Of a stretch of 64,000 bases of DNA, positions 16,888 through 26,201 are shown in pieces. The position numbers and the translations under genes are program-made. Where the stretch lies: NCBI GenBank assembly GCA_964569695.1, contig CAZMUA010000006.1, forward strand, positions 1 to 64,000, in the 5' to 3' direction. The notes beneath the pieces were generated by a model that worked only from the letters and a program-made list of their open reading frames with translations, searched no databases and had not been told where the DNA came from. This DNA is from UBA8106 sp964569695 (GTDB lineage Bacteria > Acidobacteriota > Vicinamibacteria > Vicinamibacterales > UBA823). Numbering within the stretch: the stretch's first letter is position 1; each line of letters starts with the position of its first letter.

Positions 16888-19800
16888 ATGTCTGAGTTTG
16901 TTCATCTTCATCTTCACACCGAATTTTCTCTCCTTGATGGGGCTTGTCGCATTGAGGAGTTGCTTGACGAAGCAGCCAAGAGCAAGGTGCCGGCATTAGC
17001 GGTCACGGAACATGGAAACATGTTTTCCTCGATTCAGTTTCATGACCAGGCCCGAAAACGTGACATTAAGCCGATCCTTGGCTGTGAGGTGTATGTGGCA
17101 CCCGGGAATCGCACCACCAAAAGCGGAACCCCAGGTGAAACGGCGAATCATCTTGTCCTACTGGCTGAGAATAAGACCGGTTACCACAATCTCATTAAGC
17201 TCGTCTCGTCTGGATATACAGAGGGATTTTATTACAAACCCAGGATTGACAAGGATTTGCTGAGTCAGCATGCGGCGGGCTTGATTGGCTTAAGCAGCTG
17301 TTTAAAAGGTGAAGTGGCGACTGGATTGCGGACAGAGCAATATGAGAAAGCCGTAGAGGCTGCTGCGACTTACCGAGAGATTCTGGGACCCAAGAATTTT
17401 TTCCTGGAGATGCAATATCAAGGCATCGACGAGCAGAAAACCGTGAATATGGGTGTACCAAGAATTGCTCGAGAATTGGACCTGCCCATTGTCGGTACGA
17501 ACGACGTTCACTATTTACGACAGGGCGATTCCCGCCCACATGATGTGTTGCTCTGTATTGGCACGGGAAAAGTGGTTGGGGACGAGAAGCGCCTTCGGTA
17601 CCACGGTGACCAGTTTTATTTAAAAACTCCAGAGGAAATGGCAAGTGTTTTCGGAGAGACACCTGAGGCGCTGCTTAATACGGTGAGAATCGCAGAGCGA
17701 TGTAACGTCGATCTGTCCGAGTCGAGTAATCATCTGCCGAATTTTAGTGTTCCAGATTCCTCCAGTCTGGACGAGTATTTTGAACGAGTCGTGCGGGAGG
17801 GGTTCAACCAACGTCGAGAACGACTCCTGGAACTTGCCGAGGAAGGCACGCTACAACATTCGTTAGATGCCTACGAAGCTCGCTTGGCTTACGAAATCGA
17901 CGTGATTAAGCGGATGCGTTATCCAGGATACTTTCTAATTGTCTGGGACTTCATTCGGTATGCTCGCGAGCGTGGTATCCCGGTCGGACCTGGTCGCGGT
18001 TCGGCAGCGGGAAGCCTCGTTGCGTACTGCCTCAAAATAACTGACGTCGATCCGCTTGAGTTTGGCTTAATTTTTGAGCGATTTTTAAATCCAGAGCGTG
18101 TTTCGCTGCCTGACATTGATATTGACTTTTGTGAACGACGTCGTGGAGAAGTAATTGATTACGTCACACAGAAATATGGTCGAGAGAATGTAGCGCAGAT
18201 TATTACGTTCGGCACAATGAAGGCGCGTGCGGCCGTTCGTGACGTTGGCCGGGCTCTTGATATTTCCTATGCTGACGTGGATCGCGTGGCAAAACAGATT
18301 CCTCCCACACTTGATATGACGCTTGAACGGGCGCAAAAAGAAAGCGCTCCACTTAAAGATTTGATGCAGCGCGATCCTCGGGTTACGGAGTTATTAAGTG
18401 TTGCAAAACGGTTAGAGGGTATGACGAGACATGCGTCAGTTCATGCAGCTGGTGTTGTGATTGCTCCGAAACCGTTGACGGAATTTGTGCCGCTCTATAA
18501 GAACCAAAAGGATGAAATTACAACCCAGTGGGCCATGAAAGAGATTGAGCGAATCGGTCTCTTAAAGATGGATTTCTTAGGCTTGCGAACTCTCACATTA
18601 TTGGACGACGCAGTGGAGACCATCCGTAAGAATGAGAGCGTTGATTTAGCTCTGGAGGAAATTCCACTCGATGATTACAAGACCTATCAGTTGTTTGCTG
18701 ATGGAAGAACTCTGGGCATCTTTCAGTTTGAAAGTTCTGGCATGAGAGAGGTTCTTCGAAAAGCGAAACCGCAGCGCATAGACGATCTTATTGCGCTGAA
18801 CGCCTTATACCGTCCCGGACCTCTGCGCGGCGGCGTGATCGACGATTTTATAGCCCGCAAACATGGCAAGGTGGCCATTAAATACGAAGTGCCTGAACTG
18901 GAGCCTATTTTAAGCGACACCTATGGTGTCATCGCATACCAGGAGCAGGTCATGAGGATTGCATCAGACTTGGCCGGGTTTAGCATGGGTGAGGCAGATC
19001 TCCTGAGAAAGGCGATGGGTAAGAAGGATGCCCGCGTCATGAAGGCGCAGCGTGAGCGGTTTATTGAAGGAGCCACTGAACGAAACCTTCCAAAAAATAA
19101 AGCAAAGAAGATTTTTGAGCTTATGGAGTATTTTGCGGGCTACGGGTTCAATAAATCTCATTCAACAGCGTATGCATTGCTTGCATATCAGACAGCGTAT
19201 CTGAAGGCTAACTACCCTTGGTACTTTATGGCTGCCCTGTTGACTAGTGAGTCACAAAATACTGACAAGTTAGGCGTATATTTGAGCGAATGTCGTGACA
19301 TGGCTGTACCGATTCTCGCGCCAGACGTTAACGTGAGCGACTTACGGTTTACCGTCGATAAGGAAGGCGTTCGCTTTGGTCTGGGTGCAATTAAGAATGT
19401 GGGTGAATTAGCGATTATGTCAATTCTTGCATCTCGAGCCGAGACTCAGCAGGTCAAATCGCTTCATTCGCTTTGCGAAAACGTCGATTTGCGACTCGTA
19501 AATAAACGGGTACTTGAAAGTTTGGTCAAGGCAGGCGCGCTGGATTCCCTTGTACACGGCGCGAGTCCAAAGTCCAATGCATCAAAAGCTCGTTCGAAAC
19601 TGTTCGCTATGATTGACCGTGCGGTTGAACATGGTAGCCGATTTCAAAAAGATCGAGAGCTAGGCCAGTCCCAGTTGTTCGATGACCTGGATGGTGACAA
19701 TGGCCCCGAGAACGGTATCGATCTCCCCAATGTTGCATCGTGGTCAGAAATCCAGAAATTGTCGTATGAGAAGGAGTCGCTCGGACTGTATTTTAGCGGT

Positions 19801-20379
19801 CATCCACTAGACCGGTATACGAGTGTTTTAGCAATGAAGGGAATTCATCCGATTGCTGAATTAGGTGTTTCATCACCAAATGTGTGTGTTGGCGGTATCG
19901 TGACGGCAACTCGTCAATTGAAGACTCGCCGAGGCGACGCTATGGCAGTCTTCACTTTGACGGACCAGTCAGCGGGCCTTGAGGTCGTCGTTTTTCCAGA
20001 AGCCTTTCGGAAGTGTCATGCCTTGACTACGAACGATACGATGGTCGTGGTTCGCGGCAAATTTGAGCGGGATGATGAAACTACGAAACTGATTGCTAGC
20101 AATATTTCCCTGATAGACGAGTTAGACACGAAAGTGACCAAGGAAATCAAGGTGCAACTAACAGCTCCTCGGCATAATCGAACAACCTTCGAAGAGCTAG
20201 CCAAGGTGTTTTCTGCGCATAGCGGGGATCAGACCATCTCAGTTGAGTTACAGGTGCCACATAATGGTGAAGTATTGAAAGTCCTGGCAGACTTAGATCA
20301 AGTGCGGATTAAACCATCCCTGGAACTTATTGAGGCTATCGAAAATGTGTGCGGAAAAGGCACTGTTTCTTTAAACTAG
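16888..20379 (+). CDS. dnaE: DNA polymerase III alpha subunit
   Basis: 1163 residues, normal for DnaE1. The replicative polymerase catalytic subunit. The N-terminal PHP domain keeps its metal-binding His residues (HLHLHTEFSLLDG, EHGNMF), suggesting a possibly active PHP site. The polymerase aspartates are in PDIDIDF near residue 409, and the palm and fingers motifs (GPGRGSAAGSLVAYCL, YQEQVM) are intact. The C-terminal part has tandem HhH and an OB fold (GGIVTATRQLKTRRGDAMAV). The end of the gene is 15 bp before accA. Confidence 0.97.
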   Translation: MSEFVHLHLHTEFSLLDGACRIEELLDEAAKSKVPALAVTEHGNMFSSIQFHDQARKRDIKPILGCEVYVAPGNRTTKSGTPGETANHLVLLAENKTGYHNLIKLVSSGYTEGFYYKPRIDKDLLSQHAAGLIGLSSCLKGEVATGLRTEQYEKAVEAAATYREILGPKNFFLEMQYQGIDEQKTVNMGVPRIARELDLPIVGTNDVHYLRQGDSRPHDVLLCIGTGKVVGDEKRLRYHGDQFYLKTPEEMASVFGETPEALLNTVRIAERCNVDLSESSNHLPNFSVPDSSSLDEYFERVVREGFNQRRERLLELAEEGTLQHSLDAYEARLAYEIDVIKRMRYPGYFLIVWDFIRYARERGIPVGPGRGSAAGSLVAYCLKITDVDPLEFGLIFERFLNPERVSLPDIDIDFCERRRGEVIDYVTQKYGRENVAQIITFGTMKARAAVRDVGRALDISYADVDRVAKQIPPTLDMTLERAQKESAPLKDLMQRDPRVTELLSVAKRLEGMTRHASVHAAGVVIAPKPLTEFVPLYKNQKDEITTQWAMKEIERIGLLKMDFLGLRTLTLLDDAVETIRKNESVDLALEEIPLDDYKTYQLFADGRTLGIFQFESSGMREVLRKAKPQRIDDLIALNALYRPGPLRGGVIDDFIARKHGKVAIKYEVPELEPILSDTYGVIAYQEQVMRIASDLAGFSMGEADLLRKAMGKKDARVMKAQRERFIEGATERNLPKNKAKKIFELMEYFAGYGFNKSHSTAYALLAYQTAYLKANYPWYFMAALLTSESQNTDKLGVYLSECRDMAVPILAPDVNVSDLRFTVDKEGVRFGLGAIKNVGELAIMSILASRAETQQVKSLHSLCENVDLRLVNKRVLESLVKAGALDSLVHGASPKSNASKARSKLFAMIDRAVEHGSRFQKDRELGQSQLFDDLDGDNGPENGIDLPNVASWSEIQKLSYEKESLGLYFSGHPLDRYTSVLAMKGIHPIAELGVSSPNVCVGGIVTATRQLKTRRGDAMAVFTLTDQSAGLEVVVFPEAFRKCHALTTNDTMVVVRGKFERDDETTKLIASNISLIDELDTKVTKEIKVQLTAPRHNRTTFEELAKVFSAHSGDQTISVELQVPHNGEVLKVLADLDQVRIKPSLELIEAIENVCGKGTVSLN

Positions 20380-20394
20380 GACCAGCGGTTTTTT

Positions 20395-21360
20395 ATGGGA
20401 ATAGAGCTACTCGACTTTGAAGAACCCATCGGGGTCCTGCTAAAGGAAATCGAAGCGTTAGAGTTATTGCCGGTGACGACTCAACGACAAGGCGAAATTG
20501 AAGCATTGCGGAGCCGTGTCGCGGTCGTTCGAGGTGAGGTCTATAGATCATTGACTCCATGGCAACGGGTGCTGGTTGCGCGGCATCCAAATCGGCCAAC
20601 CACGCTTACCTATATTAAAAACCTTTTTGATAATTTTGTTGAGTTGCATGGAGACCGGGCCTTTTCGGATGACCACGCCATCGTCACAGGATTCGCTGAT
20701 TATAAGGAGAGGCCTGTGCTGGTTGTTGGACACCAAAAGGGTAGTGGTGGCGATGTCAAGGATAAGATCTACAGAAATTTTGGATATGCGAGACCGGAAG
20801 GCTATCGGAAAGCTCTTCGGTTAATGAAGTTGGCCGAAAAGTTTAACAGGCCGATCATTGTATTTGTTGATACACCGGCGGCGTATCCTGGTGTCGAATC
20901 TGAAGAGAGAGGGGTCGCCGAGGCGATTGCGCGTAATTTGCGTGACATGTCTAGGCTCAAAGTGCCTGTCGTTATTTCGATTGTAGGAGAGGGCGGTAGT
21001 GGCGGAGCTCTCGGAATTGCGATTGGGGACAGCATATTGATGCAAGAGTTTGCCATCTACAGTGTGATTCCTCCTGAAGGCTGTGCAGCTATTCTGTGGA
21101 GGGATGCAAATCGGAAAGTGGAGGCTGCGAAGGCATTAAAGATTAGTGCTCCTGAGCTGTTAGAGCTCGGGGTGGTGGACACCATTATTAATGAGCCGTG
21201 TGGTGGTGCACATGCGGATCAACTCCAGGCTGCAGTCCTTGTTGACAAGGTTCTCTCGGCAACTCTTGATGAGCTGGATCGTGATAGCGTTGAAACGCGT
21301 CTAGCAAAAAGATACGAGAAATTCCGACAAATGGGTAACGTCGGCTTGAGTAATAGTTAA
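20395..21360 (+). CDS. accA: Acetyl-CoA carboxylase carboxyltransferase subunit alpha
   Basis: 321 residues, the usual length. It forms the carboxyltransferase with AccD (not in the window) in the first step of fatty acid synthesis. Conserved segments include the N-terminal coiled region, GDRAFSDD, GHQKG, FVDTPAAYPG and GEGGSGGALGIAIGD. Located 15 bp after dnaE, a neighbour seen in many bacteria. Confidence 0.96.
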   Translation: MGIELLDFEEPIGVLLKEIEALELLPVTTQRQGEIEALRSRVAVVRGEVYRSLTPWQRVLVARHPNRPTTLTYIKNLFDNFVELHGDRAFSDDHAIVTGFADYKERPVLVVGHQKGSGGDVKDKIYRNFGYARPEGYRKALRLMKLAEKFNRPIIVFVDTPAAYPGVESEERGVAEAIARNLRDMSRLKVPVVISIVGEGGSGGALGIAIGDSILMQEFAIYSVIPPEGCAAILWRDANRKVEAAKALKISAPELLELGVVDTIINEPCGGAHADQLQAAVLVDKVLSATLDELDRDSVETRLAKRYEKFRQMGNVGLSNS

Positions 21361-21427
21361 CACCACAACGTCGCGAAGTTTCTAAGCGCCGTAGTGGGCT
21401 CAACGTAGGCCCTCAATAAACAGTACT

Positions 21428-23143
21428 ATGCGGCAACAACGCTGGGAATATTTAACCTGCGAAGAAGCCAGTGCGGACATCTTGTCTGGCGAGCTAGGAA
21501 TTAGTCCGATTGGCGCTCGACTGCTGATTCAGCGTGGCTTCCATGATGTCGAAGCGGCGCACCGATTCTTGTATCCGACGCTGACCGAACTTCATGATCC
21601 GTTTGATTTGACAGACATGTCCATTGCAGTCGATCGCCTGCTTAGAGCGATTCGCACAGGCGAACGAATTGCTATCCACGGGGATTATGATGCCGACGGC
21701 ATTACCTCAACCGTGTTGTTACGCCGAGCTCTTGAGATGTTGGGCGGAAAGGTTGTGCACTATGTTCCCCATCGAATGAAAGAAGGATACGGATTAGCGC
21801 CTGAAACAATAGAGCGACTTGCCTTGGAAAAGGTGGACGTGGTGGTCTCAGCCGACTGCGGTATCCGCAGTGTGCTAGCTGCAAAGTGTGCACGGGAAAG
21901 AGGAGTGGACCTAATCATTACTGATCATCATGAACCAGACGACGAGTTGCCCTTGGCCCTCGCCGTCATTAATCCGAAGCGTCGTGACTGCTCATATCCA
22001 GATAAGAATTTAGCTGGCGTAGGGGTGGCCCTGAAACTTGTTCAGGGTTTAGGGGAACGCAGTGGTCGAACAAACTGGTTAAAGGGGTTTTTAAAGATTG
22101 CGGCAATAGGCACGTTGGCTGATGTCGTCCCCCTAGTGGGCGAGAACAGAATTATCGCCAAGGCCGGCTTAGAAGAATTGTCGAGTGGGCCGCACGCTGT
22201 TGGCTTGCAAGCTCTGCTTGACGTGGTTGGAGTTAAGAGCAAAACCATCGACAGCTTTCTAGTGTCTTTTGGAATTGCCCCGCGTTTGAATGCTGCTGGC
22301 CGTATGGCCACGCCAGAAATTGCGGTCCAATTGCTTTTGGCTAAAGGGAAGACGGGTGAAGCGGAGGCGCTCGTATTGGCGCAACAACTCGACGTTGAAA
22401 ACATTAAACGTCGAAAGGAAGAAAGCGATGTGTTGTTAAGTGCGAGACGACTTATCGAAAAGAACCCAGATATTGGCGCACATAATGCGCTGGTTGTGTC
22501 TGGCGAGCACTGGCACCGTGGTGTAATTGGTATCGTGGCATCGCGATTGAGAGAGCGTTTTAATAAGCCGACAGTGGTGTTGTCAACGGATGGGGATGTG
22601 TCTTACGGATCAGGCCGCAGTATTCCTGGCTTCAACCTCTTGGGTGCACTTGAGAAATGCGAAAGTGTGTTCATGAACTATGGTGGTCATCGACAAGCTG
22701 CAGGGTTAACGATGAAAACGGACCGGATTGCGGAGTTTCGCTCAAAGTTGACCAAACATGCGGATGAAATGTTGAGTCCAGATGATCTCGTGCCGAGGCT
22801 GTCTATTGACGGAGAATTGCCATTTGACAAGATTACAAGTCGAGTTATTGAAGACCTTAAGCTATTTGAACCATTCGGATCGTCCAATCAGAAGCCAGTG
22901 TTTGCCACAACTGGAGTAGCGATCTCGGATGGCCCTCATCTTTTGAAAGAAAAACATTTAAGGATGTCAGTTAAGCAGGACGGACGTATTTTTCGGGCAG
23001 TGGCTTGGCGTGGTGCAGGCTGGCTCAAATTTTTGAAAGAGCATAGAGATCGTGTCAATATCGCCTTTTCCCTGGTAGAGAATCACTTTCGTGGTGAGAC
23101 CACGACGGAGTTATCTATTGCTGATGTGCAGGAACCTCGATAG
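21428..23143 (+). CDS. recJ: Single-stranded-DNA-specific exonuclease RecJ
   Basis: 571 residues, typical. A 5'-3' ssDNA exonuclease in recombination and mismatch repair. DHH-family motifs are visible: GDYDADGITS at about residue 85 (motif I), SADCGI (II) and ITDHHEPD near 165 (III, the DHH). The DHHA1 domain has GSGRSIPGFNLLGAL and YGGHRQAAGL. It precedes the lpt/rpoN genes by 18 bp and is probably their first gene. Confidence 0.95.
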   Translation: MRQQRWEYLTCEEASADILSGELGISPIGARLLIQRGFHDVEAAHRFLYPTLTELHDPFDLTDMSIAVDRLLRAIRTGERIAIHGDYDADGITSTVLLRRALEMLGGKVVHYVPHRMKEGYGLAPETIERLALEKVDVVVSADCGIRSVLAAKCARERGVDLIITDHHEPDDELPLALAVINPKRRDCSYPDKNLAGVGVALKLVQGLGERSGRTNWLKGFLKIAAIGTLADVVPLVGENRIIAKAGLEELSSGPHAVGLQALLDVVGVKSKTIDSFLVSFGIAPRLNAAGRMATPEIAVQLLLAKGKTGEAEALVLAQQLDVENIKRRKEESDVLLSARRLIEKNPDIGAHNALVVSGEHWHRGVIGIVASRLRERFNKPTVVLSTDGDVSYGSGRSIPGFNLLGALEKCESVFMNYGGHRQAAGLTMKTDRIAEFRSKLTKHADEMLSPDDLVPRLSIDGELPFDKITSRVIEDLKLFEPFGSSNQKPVFATTGVAISDGPHLLKEKHLRMSVKQDGRIFRAVAWRGAGWLKFLKEHRDRVNIAFSLVENHFRGETTTELSIADVQEPR

Positions 23144-23161
23144 TGTTGGTGGTTAGAGATA

Positions 23162-25420
23162 ATGAGTAGCATGAGAGGTTGGCAACGACCAACTCGAGTT
23201 GCGATCGGATTGTTCATAATAGTGTTTGGCGTCACAGTGTTTTTTGCGGTGCGCGACAGAGCTCCTGTTGAAGATCTGTCTTTGAATGAACAGCTTGAAC
23301 CGGAAGCGGTGATGGAAAGCACGGAAGCGGTGGTGACGCAGGCTAAGGGTGATGCGCGAGACATAACTATTGAAGCTGAACGACAACTCACTTACGAAGA
23401 TGGTTCAACACGCCTTGTAACAGTCAGGGTTGCGGTGGAAAGAGGTGAAGTGGATCGCAACTTTGTAATTACGGGCGAAGAAGCTGCAATCGGTGAAGAT
23501 AATCAGACTATCGAATTCTTTGGTGAAGTGCACCTCGAAACAGTTGATGGCCTCGAAGTTGATACGGAGCAGGCCCATTATGGTGAAGGTGAAAGTCTTT
23601 TGCGAATGGACGGGCCAGTTACTTTCACTCGTGGTCGCTTGTCGGGATCTAGCGTTGGTGCGATCTATCACGAAGAACGGGAACTGCTTCGTTTGTTAAG
23701 TCAAGCAAGAGTGGTCATGGCGATGGGACCCGGAGGAAGTGTCGATGCGACCTCTGATACAGCCAGCATGTCCCAAAATGAAGACTGGATACTGTTTGAG
23801 CGAAATGTGCTGATCGACCAAGAGAGTCAACTGACAGCGGCTGAGACCGTTCTGGCGTATTTCGACGAAACAACCAGCACTTTCAAGCAGGTGGAGCTTA
23901 GAGGAGGTGGGAGCATTACGAGCAAGGTTGGGCATTCGGCAAAATTTGAAGAGATGCAGGCACAAGAAATTGATCTGTTCTATGGTGACCCCGGCGGCGT
24001 ATTGCAACACGCGTCGTTGCGCGAGAATGCCAGCATAAAAATGAAAAGTGAGACTGGTGAAACTGGGCAGCGCGTCAGTGGTCAACTAATTGATGTCAGT
24101 TTCGGGTCTGATGGAAACCTTCTGACAAATTTAGACGTCCAGGGTGGTGTTCACGTCGAGTTGCCCACCGACGGCCAAAGACCAGCTCAACATATTCTGG
24201 CTGGTGTAATGAATACAGTGGGGAATGAAGAGAACGGTTTAACGGAAGCAGCATTTACTAATGATGTGGAGTACCGAGAAGTAACCAGGGAAGCCTTGGT
24301 GGAGTCCAGGGTGGACCGCCTTATAAGGTCGAGCAGACTTGAAACGAGTATGCGGGGTGGCATTGGCATTATCGAGAATGCCCGCTTTATAGGGAATGTG
24401 GTTTTTGAAGATCTGGCTGTGGATCGAGTCGTAGAGTCTGACACGCTTGAGACCAGCCTTTCGGATAGAGCTGATGGTCTTCAGAAGGCGCAATTTGCAG
24501 GGAATGTCAGGTTTCGAGATGGCACAACTGAAGCTGTTTCAGAGACGGCACTTTATGCTGTGTCTGCCGGAATGATTACATTGCAACAGGCTGAGACCTC
24601 TGGAAGTCCGGCGAGAGTTGTGGATACTCGAAGTTCTGTTGAAGCTGCCACTATTGATTTACTGATGAACGGGGCTGGGCTTAAAGCGAGTGGTGGAGTT
24701 ACAAGCATTTTGACGGCATCAGAAAATAGGAGCGAAGGAACCGAGACTGAAGCGAAGATGCCTGGGCTTGTATCGTCAGACGACCCGGTTTATGTGACGA
24801 GCGACGAACTCCTCTATGACGGAAAAACAGGGCTAGCACTTTATACTGGCCATGCGAGACTGTGGCAGGGTGAGACGACGGTACAAGCAGATAGTATCGA
24901 GTTGGATGAGCGAACAGCCGACTTAAAAGCGTCGGGTTCTGCTCGGTCGACGTTTATTCTTGAGGAGATAAATCCTGAAACGGATGAGTTGGAGATGGCT
25001 ACAACGATTGCTTCTGCAGATGACATGCATTATGAAGAAGAATTTCGCCGCACTACCTATACGGACACGGCCCACGTCAACGGACCTTATGGCGATCTGA
25101 CGGCTGCTAAAGTCGAGATGTACATGGGTGAGAAACGGGGATCTATGAATCGGGCCGAAGCGTATGAAACAGTCAAACTGTTATTGAATCGACGTATTGC
25201 GACCGGTAGACGTCTGACCTACTTTACGGACAGCGGGCGGTATGTCATGCATGGTACCCCAGTGCAAATACTTGAGGATATGATAACGGAGTGTCGAGAA
25301 ACCTTAGGCCAGACTCTGACATTCTTTCGAGCCATCGAGACGATCACGGTTGATGGAAATGGGGAAGTGCGAACTCAATCCACAAGAACTCAAGTGTGTC
25401 CCGAACCTCAATTTAATTGA
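23162..25420 (+). CDS. Fused LptC-LptA-type LPS transport protein
   Basis: 752 residues. One membrane segment near residues 12-30 anchors a periplasmic body, the LptC arrangement. About 160 residues of LptC-like beta-jellyroll follow (EDGSTRLVTVRVAVERGEVDR...). A long middle section repeats OstA/LptA-type strands (VTSKVGHSAKFEE..., ARFIGNVVFED, AQFAGNVRFRD), and the C-terminal 220 residues form another LptA-like unit (VYVTSDELLYDGKTGLALY...). LptC is normally about 190 and LptA about 185 residues, so this is a fusion with extra repeats. It should bridge the inner-membrane exporter to the outer membrane. The next gene, lptB, starts on the base after its stop. Confidence 0.8.
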   Translation: MSSMRGWQRPTRVAIGLFIIVFGVTVFFAVRDRAPVEDLSLNEQLEPEAVMESTEAVVTQAKGDARDITIEAERQLTYEDGSTRLVTVRVAVERGEVDRNFVITGEEAAIGEDNQTIEFFGEVHLETVDGLEVDTEQAHYGEGESLLRMDGPVTFTRGRLSGSSVGAIYHEERELLRLLSQARVVMAMGPGGSVDATSDTASMSQNEDWILFERNVLIDQESQLTAAETVLAYFDETTSTFKQVELRGGGSITSKVGHSAKFEEMQAQEIDLFYGDPGGVLQHASLRENASIKMKSETGETGQRVSGQLIDVSFGSDGNLLTNLDVQGGVHVELPTDGQRPAQHILAGVMNTVGNEENGLTEAAFTNDVEYREVTREALVESRVDRLIRSSRLETSMRGGIGIIENARFIGNVVFEDLAVDRVVESDTLETSLSDRADGLQKAQFAGNVRFRDGTTEAVSETALYAVSAGMITLQQAETSGSPARVVDTRSSVEAATIDLLMNGAGLKASGGVTSILTASENRSEGTETEAKMPGLVSSDDPVYVTSDELLYDGKTGLALYTGHARLWQGETTVQADSIELDERTADLKASGSARSTFILEEINPETDELEMATTIASADDMHYEEEFRRTTYTDTAHVNGPYGDLTAAKVEMYMGEKRGSMNRAEAYETVKLLLNRRIATGRRLTYFTDSGRYVMHGTPVQILEDMITECRETLGQTLTFFRAIETITVDGNGEVRTQSTRTQVCPEPQFN

Positions 25421-26146
25421 ATGGCTACTCTTCAAGCGCAACACCTAACGAAGTCCTACGGCGGTCGAACTGTCGTTAAAGATGTGAATCTTAAGGTCGA
25501 CTCTGGAGAAGTTGTTGGTCTATTGGGTCCGAATGGGGCTGGAAAGACGACGACCTTTTATTTACTGGTTGGATTGACGACACCGGAGTTGGGTGAAGTC
25601 GATTTGAACGGCGAAATACTTACTCGTGATCCAATGTATATCCGAGCTCGTAAAGGGCTCGGATACCTTCCCCAAGAACCTTCAATCTTTCGTGGTCTCA
25701 CGGTAGAGCAGAACATTATGGCAATTTTGGAGACGCTCGACATGACGGCCTCAGCACGACAGGAGCGCGCCGAGGAGCTAATGGCGGAACTGAATTTAAC
25801 GAGTCTCGCTAAATCACCTGCGTATACTTTGTCTGGTGGAGAACGTCGGAGAGTGGAAATTACCAGGGCTTTAGCAGTGTCTCCTCAATTTATGTTGCTT
25901 GATGAACCATTTGCTGGAATTGACCCGATTGCCGTGACTGATATTCAAAATATTATCTTTCATCTCAAGGAACGCGGTATCGGGGTCCTGATAACAGACC
26001 ACAATGTCAGAGAAACGCTGCGTATTACGGACAGGGCTTATATCGTGCACGATGGGATTATATTCCGGAGTGGCACTCCTTCGTCGCTGGCTGTTGATGA
26101 GGACGTGAAACGTATATATCTTGGCTCAGATTTTCGATTGGATTGA
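25421..26146 (+). CDS. lptB: LPS export ABC transporter ATP-binding protein
   Basis: 241 residues, the standard length. It powers LPS extraction with LptF/G (fused protein at 41.1 kb). Walker A GPNGAGKT at about 36-43, ABC signature LSGGERRRVE, Walker B FMLLDEPFAGI and the H-loop DHNVRET are intact. It starts on the base after the LptC/A stop, so translation is probably coupled. The lptA/C-lptB-rpoN order is the familiar proteobacterial arrangement. Confidence 0.96.
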   Translation: MATLQAQHLTKSYGGRTVVKDVNLKVDSGEVVGLLGPNGAGKTTTFYLLVGLTTPELGEVDLNGEILTRDPMYIRARKGLGYLPQEPSIFRGLTVEQNIMAILETLDMTASARQERAEELMAELNLTSLAKSPAYTLSGGERRRVEITRALAVSPQFMLLDEPFAGIDPIAVTDIQNIIFHLKERGIGVLITDHNVRETLRITDRAYIVHDGIIFRSGTPSSLAVDEDVKRIYLGSDFRLD

Positions 26147-26201
26147 GTTATGCAAGAGGCGTGATACAGCCTATGTTTAACGAATTGCGTTGGTAAATGT
26201 A

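Noticed and set aside
17195..17662. Antisense frame inside dnaE
   Set aside because: Shadow of a strongly conserved coding region; no family resemblance.
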